DNA of 64,000 nt, taken from NCBI GenBank assembly GCA_035304385.1, contig DATGQD010000062.1, positions 25,696 through 89,695 of the forward strand, written 5' to 3'. The stretch is from ZC4RG29 sp035304385 (GTDB lineage: Bacteria; Bacteroidota; Bacteroidia; Cytophagales; Cyclobacteriaceae). Positions 50,925-61,500 of this stretch are shown here, piece after piece. Within the stretch, counting starts at the first letter, position 1, and the number at the start of each line of letters is the position of its first letter. The position numbers and the translations under genes are program-made. The notes under the pieces were generated by a model, which made no database searches, was not told the origin of the DNA, and worked only from the letters and a program-made list of their open reading frames with translations.

Positions 50925-52385
50925 ATGGCACTGACGCTTTTGATATTCTGGCCGCTCCTGGCGGCGATTGTGGTGATGGCGCTCAAGCGGGAGCACGCGC
51001 GTGGCTTCACAACCCTCGCGGCATTCGCGGAGTTGGCGCTTTGCCTGTGGATTGTGCTTCAATTTCAGCCGGATGCCTCGTTTCAGTTTGGCGTACACGT
51101 TCCCTGGATCGAGACGCTCGGCATTCATTATCACGTCGGGCTTGATGGCATCAGCTTGCTGCTGGTATTGCTGACGGCAGGATTGACGCCTTTTATCGTG
51201 CTGGCTTCCGACGATGCGCGGCCGCGCTCTTTTTACGCGCTGATGTTATTCATGGAGATGGCGCTTGTGGGGGTGTTCGTGGCGCTGGACGGATTTCTGT
51301 TCTACGTCTTCTGGGAGTTGGCCCTCATTCCGATCTATATACTGTGCCTTCGGTGGGGCGCCGCCAACAGTGGCGTGATCACCCTTAAGTTTTTCATTTA
51401 CACGCTCGCCGGGAGCTTGTTAATGCTGGTGGCGCTCATCTACGTATACTTTCAAACGCCGGCGCCTCATACCTTCGAGATCCAGGCGTTGTACGATGCA
51501 GCACGTGAACTTCCGGGCGGCCATCAAAGCATGATCTTCTGGGGCTTGTTTGTCGCATTCGCAATCAAGATGCCGCTGTTCCCATTTCACACCTGGCAGC
51601 CCGACACGTACGATGCGGCGCCCTCGCAGGGAACGATGCTGCTGTCAGGCATTATGCTCAAGATGGGTGTGTACGGTCTCATCCGCTGGCTAATCCCACT
51701 CGTGCCGTACGGCGTGCAGACGGAGGGCACGACGGCCCTGGCGCTGGCGGTGACAGGCATCGTGTTCGCATCCTGTATAGCTATTGTACAGAAAGACCTG
51801 AAGCGGCTCGTGGCGTATTCATCAATGGCACACGTCGGCCTTATCGCCGCGGGCGTGCTCACCCTCGACCGCATTGGCATACAGGGCGCCATGATCCAGA
51901 TGATCAGCCATGGGGTTGTGGTGGTGGCGTTGTTCTATGTTATCGACATCATCCAATCGCGTTTAAATACCCAGGACATGCGGAGCCTCGGAGCGATCCG
52001 GCTGGAGGCGCCGCTCTTTGCTACCGTGTTCATGATTGCCGTGCTCGGAAGCATAGCATTGCCGCTCACGAGTGGATTTGTCGGGGAGTTTATGCTTATC
52101 AATTCGCTCTTCAGGTTCGACACCTGGTTTGGTGTATTCGGCGGGCTTACGATGATATTCAGCGCGGTGTACATGCTGCGCGGCTATCAGGCTACCGTGC
52201 TGGGGGAAAAGCGTGAGGCGGCGGGATTGTTCGCGGACCTGACGCTGCGCGAGCGGTCTGTATTATATCCGCTGGTACTCCTGGTGCTGGCGATCGGAAT
52301 CTTCCCCGCGCCTGTATTGAAAATATCGGAGGCGGCGGTCGACTCTATGGTGACGATCCTGCAACAGTACTATACAATGCGTTGA
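50925..52385 (+). CDS. nuoM: NADH-quinone oxidoreductase subunit M
   Basis: 486 residues, second antiporter-like subunit. The glutamate in FYVFWELALIPIYILCLRWG, the lysine in AFAIKMPLFPFHTWQPDTY, and LAYSSMAHVGLIAAG-like sequence are present. Separated from nuoN by one base. Confidence 0.96.
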   Translation: MALTLLIFWPLLAAIVVMALKREHARGFTTLAAFAELALCLWIVLQFQPDASFQFGVHVPWIETLGIHYHVGLDGISLLLVLLTAGLTPFIVLASDDARPRSFYALMLFMEMALVGVFVALDGFLFYVFWELALIPIYILCLRWGAANSGVITLKFFIYTLAGSLLMLVALIYVYFQTPAPHTFEIQALYDAARELPGGHQSMIFWGLFVAFAIKMPLFPFHTWQPDTYDAAPSQGTMLLSGIMLKMGVYGLIRWLIPLVPYGVQTEGTTALALAVTGIVFASCIAIVQKDLKRLVAYSSMAHVGLIAAGVLTLDRIGIQGAMIQMISHGVVVVALFYVIDIIQSRLNTQDMRSLGAIRLEAPLFATVFMIAVLGSIALPLTSGFVGEFMLINSLFRFDTWFGVFGGLTMIFSAVYMLRGYQATVLGEKREAAGLFADLTLRERSVLYPLVLLVLAIGIFPAPVLKISEAAVDSMVTILQQYYTMR

Positions 52386-52386
52386 C

Positions 52387-53772
52387 ATGGTTGCCGTATA
52401 CATTATTTCCGGACTGGGTATTATCTCGCTGGTCGCCGAGATCGCGAACCTGAGGCGATGGCTGCTCCCTGTGGCGGTGGCAGGACTGCTGGCCGCAGCG
52501 GGCATGGCCGCAGCAGACTGGAATACGTCGCAGGCGTACTTCCATGACATGTTGCGATTTGACAACCAGGCGCTTGCGTTCAGCATCATTATCGCCCTGG
52601 GCGGACTGCTCTGGTTCTTAATGTCAGGGCGTTACCTGCGCGAACGTACCGATGTCACCGACCATACGGCGCTGATCATGTTTTCTCTCGTCGGGGCCGT
52701 GTTCATGGTGTCTTATCAGAACATGGTGATGTTGTTCCTGGGCGTCGAGATCCTCTCCATCTCGTTATATGTGTTGGCGGGCAGCAGAATACGCGATATC
52801 CTCTCCAGCGAGGCCGCCATCAAATACCTGATCATGGGCTCCTTCGCAACCGGCTTCCTGTTGCTGGGTATAGCGTTGATTTACGGAAGCACGGGGTCGT
52901 TTAACCTGGCGAGCATTGGCGAGGCCATGGCGGCGGGTGGGGGAAGGTTTCCAGCGTACGCGTACGCCGGTGTGCTTCTCATGCTGGTTGGGCTGGCATT
53001 CAAGCTGTCGGCCGTGCCGTTTCATTTTTGGGCGCCGGACGTATACCAGGGTTCGCCCCTGGTGGTAACGGGCTTTATGCTCACCATAGTGAAGGCGGCT
53101 GCCATTGGTGCGTTATACCGGCTGTTCTCCCTTTCCGTTTCGGAGGTGGCGTCGCAATGGCTGGATGTGGTTGTGGTGATGACCGTCCTTACCCTTGTTG
53201 TGGGCAACACGACTGCAGTATTGCAGCAAAACGTAAAGCGCATGTTCGCCTATTCCGGTATTGCGCATGCCGGTTATCTCCTTATCGCAGTGGTTGCGCC
53301 GGGAAGCAATGGCGCCTCTACGATCGCGTACTACCTGGCCGCCTATGTTGTCGCTACGCTCGCCGCGTTTGCAGTACTCCAATGTGTTTCCGACGATGAA
53401 AATCCTGCGGCGATCCGCAGCTTTAATGGATTGGGATCGAGAAATCCTTTTCTCGCTTTTGTGATGACGGTGAGCTTGCTGTCGCTTGCGGGCATTCCAC
53501 CCCTTGCTGGTTTCTTTGGTAAATACCTGGTGTTTGTCGGAGCAATAGGGGAAGGATACATTGGGCTGGTGCTCACGGCAGTCGCCGCTTCGCTGGTAGG
53601 CGTGTACTATTATTTCCAGCTGATCATCGCGATGTACTTCCGTCCTGCTACCGAAGCGCCCGTCGCCATCCCGCGTGAGCTGGTTGTTCTGATGATCGTG
53701 CTTACGGTGCTTACGGTGGCGTTGGGGGTAATGCCAGGGGGGGTGATGTGGAGTGAGTCAATGAGTCAATGA
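52387..53772 (+). CDS. nuoN: NADH-quinone oxidoreductase subunit N
   Basis: 461 residues, third antiporter-like subunit. LFLGVEILSISLYVLAG and KLSAVPFHFWAPDVYQGSP carry the usual charged residues. The last six codons (ending SMSQ) are themselves part of an 8-bp tandem array (GAGTCAAT units) that continues far beyond the stop, so the C-terminus seems shaped by repeat expansion. Last gene of the operon. Confidence 0.95.
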   Translation: MVAVYIISGLGIISLVAEIANLRRWLLPVAVAGLLAAAGMAAADWNTSQAYFHDMLRFDNQALAFSIIIALGGLLWFLMSGRYLRERTDVTDHTALIMFSLVGAVFMVSYQNMVMLFLGVEILSISLYVLAGSRIRDILSSEAAIKYLIMGSFATGFLLLGIALIYGSTGSFNLASIGEAMAAGGGRFPAYAYAGVLLMLVGLAFKLSAVPFHFWAPDVYQGSPLVVTGFMLTIVKAAAIGALYRLFSLSVSEVASQWLDVVVVMTVLTLVVGNTTAVLQQNVKRMFAYSGIAHAGYLLIAVVAPGSNGASTIAYYLAAYVVATLAAFAVLQCVSDDENPAAIRSFNGLGSRNPFLAFVMTVSLLSLAGIPPLAGFFGKYLVFVGAIGEGYIGLVLTAVAASLVGVYYYFQLIIAMYFRPATEAPVAIPRELVVLMIVLTVLTVALGVMPGGVMWSESMSQ

Positions 53773-53994
53773 GTGATTGAGTGAATGAGTGAATGAGTGA
53801 ATGAGTGAATGAGTGAATGAGTGATTGGGGTAAGAGTGAATGAGGGAATGAGGGAATGGGTGAATGGGTGAATGGTGAATGGTGAATGAGGGAATGGGGC
53901 TTGTTCCTTGACGATGGCGCTACTTCTTACCTCTTCTTCACTCTCACACTCACTCTGTCTTCCGTCCTCACTCTCGCTCTCACTCTCACTCTGT
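53755..53994. repeat. 8-bp tandem array and opposing hexamer arm after nuoN
   Basis: About eighteen units of GAGTGAAT and variants (GAGTCAAT, GAGGGAAT, GGGTGAAT, shortened GGTGAAT) cover 53755-53895, starting inside nuoN. On the far side, 53936-53994 is a run of CACTCT/ACTCTC words, complementary in content to the GAGTG units. It ends just before the stop of the convergent CBS gene (54000). Confidence 0.9.
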
Positions 53995-53999
53995 GAATG

Positions 54000-54431
54000 T
54001 CATCTTCCGGTGATATATTGCTCCAAATGCTCGATTATATACCGTTGTTCTTCGATCACGAAGCGGACGACGTCGCCGATGGAGATGACGCCGACGATAC
54101 TATCGCCTTCCATAACGGGTAGGTGGCGGATGTGCTTGTTGGTCATGAGGGTCATGCACTCTTCTATAGAGGTGTCCTGCGTTACCGTGATCGGGTTGGG
54201 GGTCATGAGTTCGCTGACCGGTATTTCGCGGGAATGCTTCCCTTTCAGGATCACCTTTCGCGCATAATCCCGCTCCGTGAAAATACCTACGAGTGTATCC
54301 TGATCGACAATCAGTAGACCACCCACGTTCATGTCACGCATTACCTCCAGTGCATTAAACGCTGTCACCGAAGGAGGCACCGATACCACCGCATGACCCT
54401 TCTCTTCAAGAATATTTCGCACCCATCCCAT
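54000..54431 (-). CDS. Tandem CBS-domain protein
   Basis: 143 residues made of two CBS domains (about 10-65 and 75-130): VPPSVTAFNALEVMRDMNVGG, LLIVDQDTLVGIFTERDYAR, then IEECMTLMTNKHIRHLPVME and IVGVISIGDVVRFVI. Such stand-alone pairs bind adenine nucleotides and modulate partners. No partner gene is adjacent. Confidence 0.92.
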   Translation of the reverse strand: MGWVRNILEEKGHAVVSVPPSVTAFNALEVMRDMNVGGLLIVDQDTLVGIFTERDYARKVILKGKHSREIPVSELMTPNPITVTQDTSIEECMTLMTNKHIRHLPVMEGDSIVGVISIGDVVRFVIEEQRYIIEHLEQYITGR

Positions 54432-54504
54432 GATAATACAATTAGAGTGAGTCTGAAAATAGCCATTTCAAACGTTTTCTGCAAGTGGGATGTGCGTTGA
54501 CTGT

Positions 54505-54528
54505 GCAGTCGGCAGTCGGCAGCAGGCA
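54505..54528 (-). repeat. Tandem GCAGTCG heptamers at the yebC stop
   Basis: Units GCAGTCG, GCAGTCG and GCAGCAG plus a partial GCA run up to the base before the yebC stop codon (54529-54531). On the coding strand the repeat starts directly after the stop. Confidence 0.8.
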
Positions 54529-55236
54529 CTATTGAAGAGAATGATAAACCGCTTGTACGTCGTCGTCGCTCTCCAGTGCTTCGATGAGCTTCAGCACCTC
54601 ATCTACCTGATCTTCGGGGAGTTCGGTGGTGGCGTTGGGAATGTATTGTAATTCAGAACTGCGTGCGTCGAGGCCACGGGCTTCAACGAATTTTTGAAAA
54701 TTACCGAAGTCGGTAAATTTGGTATAAACGGTAATGGCTTCTTCGTCGACTTCAATGTCTTCTGCGCCGGCATCGATCAGGTCGAGTTCAAGCGCTTCCA
54801 GGTCCAGCTTGTCGGGGTCGAACTTGAATACCCCTTTCCGTTCAAACAAGAACGCCACGGATCCTGAGTTTCCCATCGAACCGCCGTTCTTGGAAAAATG
54901 CAGGCGCACATTGGCAACCGTGCGCGTAGGGTTGTCTGTGGCGCATTCTACAATGACCGGCACGCCGTGGGGGGCATAGCCCTCATACACAACCTCCTGG
55001 TAGTCTTTCTCTTCCTTCGATGATGCACGCTTGATGGCAGCCTCGATCCGGTCTTTGGGCATATTCGCGCCCTTGGCATTCTGGATGGCAAGCCGAAGCT
55101 TGGGGTTGTAGTCAGGGTTGGGACCGCCCTGCCTGACGGCTATGGAAATTTCCTTTCCGATGCGGGTAAACGCCTTGGCCATGCGGTCAAAGCGCGCAAA
55201 CATCTTGTGCTTCCGTTTCTCAAATATTCTGCCCAT
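54529..55236 (-). CDS. YebC/PmpR family protein
   Basis: 235 residues. The N-terminus is divergent from the usual AGHSKW form (GRIFEKRKHKMFARFDRMAK). LRLAIQNAKGANMPKDRIEAAIKRA and YEGYAPHGVPVIVECATDNPTRTVANVR are family hallmarks, and the acidic C-terminal domain is complete. Recent work links TACO1/YebC to translation of proline stretches; older work calls it a transcription regulator. Confidence 0.92.
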   Translation of the reverse strand: MGRIFEKRKHKMFARFDRMAKAFTRIGKEISIAVRQGGPNPDYNPKLRLAIQNAKGANMPKDRIEAAIKRASSKEEKDYQEVVYEGYAPHGVPVIVECATDNPTRTVANVRLHFSKNGGSMGNSGSVAFLFERKGVFKFDPDKLDLEALELDLIDAGAEDIEVDEEAITVYTKFTDFGNFQKFVEARGLDARSSELQYIPNATTELPEDQVDEVLKLIEALESDDDVQAVYHSLQ

Positions 55237-55474
55237 GATGAAGTACGGCTGGGTGAAACCTGGGCGCTAAAATTAAAACTCAGGGAGTTTCGACCCAAAT
55301 GCCTCCTCATTATACCTGGAGGCGATGCGCGTAGCGGGATGATCGCGTGTGCCCATGTGCACCGGCACACGGCGTCCGTTAGGGTATTTTTGTCCGATTA
55401 CGCCCCACCTAATAGCCGTTAGGTTATGTTGTATAATCTTGCCGGGGGCCTACAAATTGATGTAAGATTTTTAC

Positions 55475-55482
55475 TAAATTTG
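55475..55482 (+). promoter_or_regulatory. -7 element before the giant gene
   Basis: TAAATTTG matches TAnnTTTG and lies 21 bases upstream of the ATG at 55504. A second match, TATTTTTG, lies at 55385-55392. No TTG at ideal spacing is seen for either. Confidence 0.45.
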
Positions 55483-55503
55483 TCGGTCTATCAGTTGGTT
55501 CGA

Positions 55504-58500
55504 ATGCGAAAAGTCTACTTTTGCCCGCTATTCACTGGCATACTGTTTTTTTTGTCGGGTAATATTTTGCCCGCCCAGCCGCCAGAAATCACTGGTCAGA
55601 ATACCACGCCGTCTATCGATGAAGACACTTTCATCGATATCGACATCAATCATCTGATTGTTGAGGATGCGGATTCTGATTTCCCGACAGGCTTTACGCT
55701 GGAGGTAGAGGAGGGGCCGGACTACACCGTTGAAGATGCACGCGTCACACCGGCGCTCAACTTTAACGGCACGCTGGCCGTACGGTTGAGGGTGATCGAT
55801 CCGGACATGGAGCCGTCAGCGTACTATGATTTCCAGGTTGATGTCTCCCCCGTCAACGACGCGCCTGTTATCGATGGGCCGGTGAACCCGGATGTGTCGA
55901 TCGACGAAGAGTCCACGCTGACCGTCAATTCCTCCGACCTCATTATCTCCGATCCGGATAACGATGATTTTACGGTCACGGTCGAGGATGGGGCCAACTA
56001 TTCCGCCGCGGGCAACACCTTTACGGTAGACGAGGACTACTTTGGTCCGTTGACCGTGCGGCTCTCCGTCAACGACGGGGAGGCCGACAGCGACCCGTTC
56101 GATCTGGATCTCACGGTGAATAACGTCAACGACCCGCCAACCATGAACAGCATCCCCCCGCTGAACATGGCTGCCGGCGAAACGCAGGATGCGCTCCTGA
56201 CAGGTCTGTACAGTGGGGCGGACAACGAGGACGATCCGCTTGACGTAACCATTGTAAACAACTCCAATCCCGACCTTTTCGATCAGGTCACTTTGACCCA
56301 TACATCGCCCAACCCGGAAGGTACCATCACCTTCGAGGCGAAGAGTGGTGCGTCGGGAAGTTCAGATATCACCGTCCGCCTGTCGGACGGCCAGGCATTT
56401 GTTGAGGAAACGTTTACCGTTTCGGTACAACATACCAACGCCTCACCCACACTCGACCCGATCGCCAATGCGGAAATAGATGAAGACGCTCCTGAACAGA
56501 CGGTCACGCTCTCAGGCATCTCTCCCGGAGCGGGCGAGGATGACGTTCAGCAGGTGACCATCGAGGCGGAATCGAACATGCCATCGGTAATTCCGCACCC
56601 GACCGTGACTCACGATGGTGGTTCTGGCGAACTTCGTTACCAGCCGCTGCCCAACCAGTTCACTTCGCCCGGAAATCCGGTAACGATCACCGTGCGGGTG
56701 CGCGATAATGACGCTTCTCCTATGGAAGTCACCCAGTCATTTGATGTTGTGGTGAACAGCGTCAACGACCAGCCCGTGATCGATGGTCCGGTGAACATGG
56801 ATATGTCGATCGATGAAGAGTCTACGATCACGATCAATTCGTCCGACCTCGTGATCTCCGACCCGGATGATGATACGTTCACCGTCTCCATTGAAGATGG
56901 CGCCAACTATTCTGCGGTGGGCAACACCTTTACGGTCGACGAGGACTACTTTGGTCCACTGGCCATCAGACTTTCCGTCAATGACGGGGAGGCCGAAAGC
57001 GACCCCTTCGATCTTACCCTCACAGTCGACAACGTCAACGATCCGCCTGTGATGAACAGCATCGCACCCCTGAGCATGGCCGCCGGCGAAACGCAGGATG
57101 CGCTCCTGACAGGGCTCTACAGTGGTGCGGACAACGAGAACGACCCGCTTCTGGTCACAATCCAAAACAACTCCAATCCCGACCTCTTCGACCAGGTCAC
57201 TGTGACCCACACATCGCCTAACCCGGAAGGCACCATCACCTTCGAAGCGAAGGCCGGCGCTTCGGGAAGCTCAGATATCACCGTCCGCCTGTCCGACGGC
57301 CAGGCATTCGTTGAGGAGACGTTTACCGTTTCGGTGCAAGATACCAATGCGCCACCCACACTTGACCCGATCGCCAATGCGGAAATAGATGAAGACGCCC
57401 CTGAACAGACCATCACGCTCTCGGGTATCTCCCCGGGAGCAGGCGAGAATAACATTCAGCTGGTGACCGTTGAGGCGGAATCCAACATGCCATCCGTGAT
57501 TCCAAACCCGACCGTTTCTCATGATGGAAGCTCCACGACTGGCGAACTTCGTTACCAGCCGCTGCCGAATCAGTTCACTTCAGCGGGAAGTCCTGCCAGG
57601 ATCACCGTCAGGGTGCGCGACAATCACGTTTCACCTGTAGAGGTCACCCAGTCGTTCGACGTCGTGGTGAACAGCGTAAACGACCGGCCGGTGATCGATG
57701 GGCCGGTGAACATGAACCTGGCCATTGCTGAAGAGGCCACGCACACCCTCAATCCATCCGATTTCAATATTTCTGACCCTGACGACGATACCTTTACTTT
57801 AACCATCGTCGACGGTGACAACTATTCCGCGGTGGGTAATGTCCTCACGCCGGATGAGGATTATTTCGGTCCATTAACTGCACAGGTTGTCGTTAGCGAT
57901 GGAGAAGCCGAAAGCGATCCTTTCAGCTACACCCTCACCGTAAACAATGTCAACGATCCGCCTACGATGGAGCTGGTCACGAACAGCCTCAACCTCACAG
58001 AAGGGCAGACGGGGTCAGTGGGGTTCACGGGCATCACGACCGGCGCTGCCAATGAAAATGATAATCTTTCTATTTCTATTCAGAGCAATAGTAATCCGGA
58101 TCTTTTCAGCAACATCACCACCAATTATGTATCGCCTCAGGCCCAGGGCAATATGGCATTTACTGCTGCCAACAATGTGTCGGGCAACTCGGATATCACC
58201 GTACGGTTGTCGGATGGGGAAGACTTCGTAGACCGTTCCTTCGTGGTGTCGGTAGACGAAGTGACGGCGGTACCGACCATCGATAACATTCCTAATCAAA
58301 TCATCGATGAAGATGCCGCCCCGCAGGTGGTTAATCTCACAAATATCACCGCGGGTTTAGGAGATGAGGGACAGCCGGTGACGGTAACGGCCACGTCCAG
58401 CGACCCAACGATCATTCCGCACCCTGCCATTTCTCATAGCGGAGCCAATACTACCGGCACGTTGACCTATCAGCCGGTGGCGAACAAATTCGGAGGACCG

Positions 58501-61500
58501 GTAACGATCACCGTAACCGTGACCGATACGGAAGATCCGCCTCAGTCGTACAGCGTGAACTTTCAGGTAACGGTAACCGCTGTCAATGATCCTCCGACGC
58601 TGAACGCCTTGTCCAACATCGAAATCGACGAGAACGCCGGCGCCCAGGTAGTGAACCTGTCTGGTATCGGGCCAGGTCCGGAAGAGGGCGGTCAGGGTGT
58701 GACCGTTACGGCAGTGTCCAACAATACCGCATTAATACCGAATCCGGCAGTGAGCTATACTTCTGGAAGTGATGGATCTATTTCGTTCACGCCGGTGGCG
58801 AACCAGTTCGGTGTAGCACAGATAACTGTGACGGTCACCGACGACGGCGGATTGCAGGTAAGCCGTTCGTTTACTGTCACGGTAAATGAGATCAACGACC
58901 CGCCGACACTAAATCCCATCGCTAACCTTACCATCGATGAGGATGCCGAGCCTCAGACGGTGAACCTTACCGGCATCTCGCCAGGTCCGGGAGAGGGCGG
59001 TCAGGGTGTGGTCATCACAGCCACGTCGGACAACACGGCCCTGATACCCAATCCCACGGTCAATTACACCTCCGGTACCGAGGGATCGATTTCGTTCACG
59101 CCGGTGGCGAACCGATGGGGCACGGCGCAGGTGACCGTGACGGTCACCGACCAGGGGACACCGGCGCAGCAAATCAGCCGGACCTTCAATGTTACGGTCA
59201 ATGCCGTCAATGACCCGCCCACGCTGGCCGCAATACCGGACCTCACCATCAATGAAGGCGACGGTCTTCAAACGGTGAACCTCACGGGCATTTCTCCGGG
59301 GCCGGAAGAAGACGGACAAGGCGTGATCGTGTCCGCCACCTCTGACAACACAACGCTGATACCCAATCCAGCCGTTAACTACAGTTCCGGAAGTGAAGGA
59401 TCCATTTCCTTCACGCCAGCGCCCAACCAATGGGGTACGGCTCAGGTTACCGTAACGGTCACCGACCAGGGATCGCCGCAGCAGCAGGTTAGCCGTACGT
59501 TCACGGTCACGGTGAATGAAGTGAACGATCCGCCGACGCTGAACGCTTTGTCGGATATCACGATCGATGAAGATGCAGATCCTCAAAACGTAAACCTTAC
59601 GGGCATCTCACCGGGACCGGGTGAAGCCGGGCAGGGGATTACCATAACGGCCACCTCAAGCAATACGGCTTTGATACCGCATCCGACGGTCAACTATACT
59701 TCGGGTGCGACCGGGTCCATCACATTTGCGCCCGAACCGGATAAGTCCGGCACAGCACAAATCACGGTAACGGTAACCGACTCCGGCACACCTGCGCAGC
59801 AGATCAGCCGTACGTTCACGGTCACCGTCAACGAAGTCAACGACCCGCCCGTCATCGTAGGGCAGTCGGCCGTGTCCGTCGATGAGGACAATAACTTTAC
59901 CATCCTGGTGAGCCATCTCATCATTGAAGACCCGGATCACACTTCGGGGTTCGAGATAACCGTGCAGAACGGCGCCAACTATACGCGGAGCGGTACGGTG
60001 ATTACGCCGGCGCCGAACTACAACGGAAACCTTTCGATACCGATCACGGTCAGCGACGGTATCAACTCCAGCGCGGTGTTTAATTTTCAGCTTACGGTGA
60101 ACCCGGTGAACGACCCGCCGGTCATTACAGGACAAAAGCCGATCAGCATCGACGAAGAGGAGTCGATAGAGCTTACCGTGGAACACCTCAACATTAGTGA
60201 TCCCGACGACGAGTATCCGGGCGGCTTCACCCTGATCGTTGCCGGTGGTGCAAACTATACCGTCGCCGGCGCTACTACCATCATACCTGCAACCAATTAC
60301 AATGGCGTGCTGGAGGTTCCGGTGTTTGTCAACGATGGTGATGCGAACAGCAACATCTTCACGCTGAACATTACCGTCAACCCCGTCAACGATCCGCCCA
60401 TTATCACGGGCCAGGCAGTGGCAATCAGTATTGCCGAAGATCAGTCGGTCGTCCTGGCGCTCAACCAACTCAACGTTACAGACCCTGATAATCCGCCGGG
60501 CGAGTTGACGCTCCACGTCCAGAACGGCACGAACTACACCTTCAGTGGTCTTACCGTGACGCCCGCGCCGGATTTCAATGGTCCGCTCCACGTGACCGTT
60601 GTGGTGAGCGACGGTGAGCTCATGAGCGCACCGTTCAATATGCTCGTTACGGTTACGCCGGTAAACGATCCGCCTGAGATCGTCGGGCAGAACCCGGTAA
60701 CGACGACGGAAGACACTCCCGTCACGCTTTCCCTGGCCGACCTGGTGGTGGAAGATCCGGATGCGGACGATCCCTATCCTGATGCGTTTACTTTGATTGT
60801 GTTTGAGGGCGACAATTATACCGTAGACGGACTTACCGTAACCCCTGCTCCCGACTTCACCGGCACATTGTCGGTAGGGGTGGAGGTGAGCGATGGGGTC
60901 GCGAACAGCAACCGGTTTAACCTGCAGATCCAGGTCACCGACGAGAATGACGTGCCGGTTATTGTCAGTCAAGATCCGAAGCCGCTGGTGATTGAGGAAG
61001 ATACGCCGGTCACCATTCTGCTTTCGCATTTAACGGTCACCGACACCGACAATGTCTATCCGGATGACTTCTCGATCGTGATCCAGTCCGGCGCAAACTA
61101 CACCTACTCGGGCGCGACCGTGACGCCGGCGCTCGACTATACCGGCACGCTCATCGTTACCCTGCGTGTGAACGATGGTCAGAACAACAGCGCATCTTTT
61201 CCTTTCGAGATCCTTGTAGTCGACGAAAACGACCCGCCGACCATCACTGGTCAGAAGCCGCTGAGCGTAGCCGAAGATCAACCCCTCGAGATCAAACTTA
61301 CCGACCTGACGGTCACCGACCCGGACCCGGACGACGTATACCCTGACGACTTCACACTGATCGTCCTTGAAGGAACCAACTATACGGTCGACGGCACCAC
61401 CATCCTGCCCGCGCCAAACTATTTCGGGCCTCTCAGCGTGCCCGTGCGCGTGAGCGATGGGGTGGAGGAGAGCGCGACTTTCAACCTTGTCGTTACAGTT

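Noticed and set aside
53755..53895. CRISPR-like array
   Set aside because: The 8-bp units are contiguous with no spacers and no cas genes are near; it is a simple tandem array.
55864..61500. Long minus-strand frames (up to 457 codons) opposite the giant gene
   Set aside because: They mirror the repeated codons of the plus-strand protein, give Arg/Val/Asp-rich low-quality sequence and have no start context.
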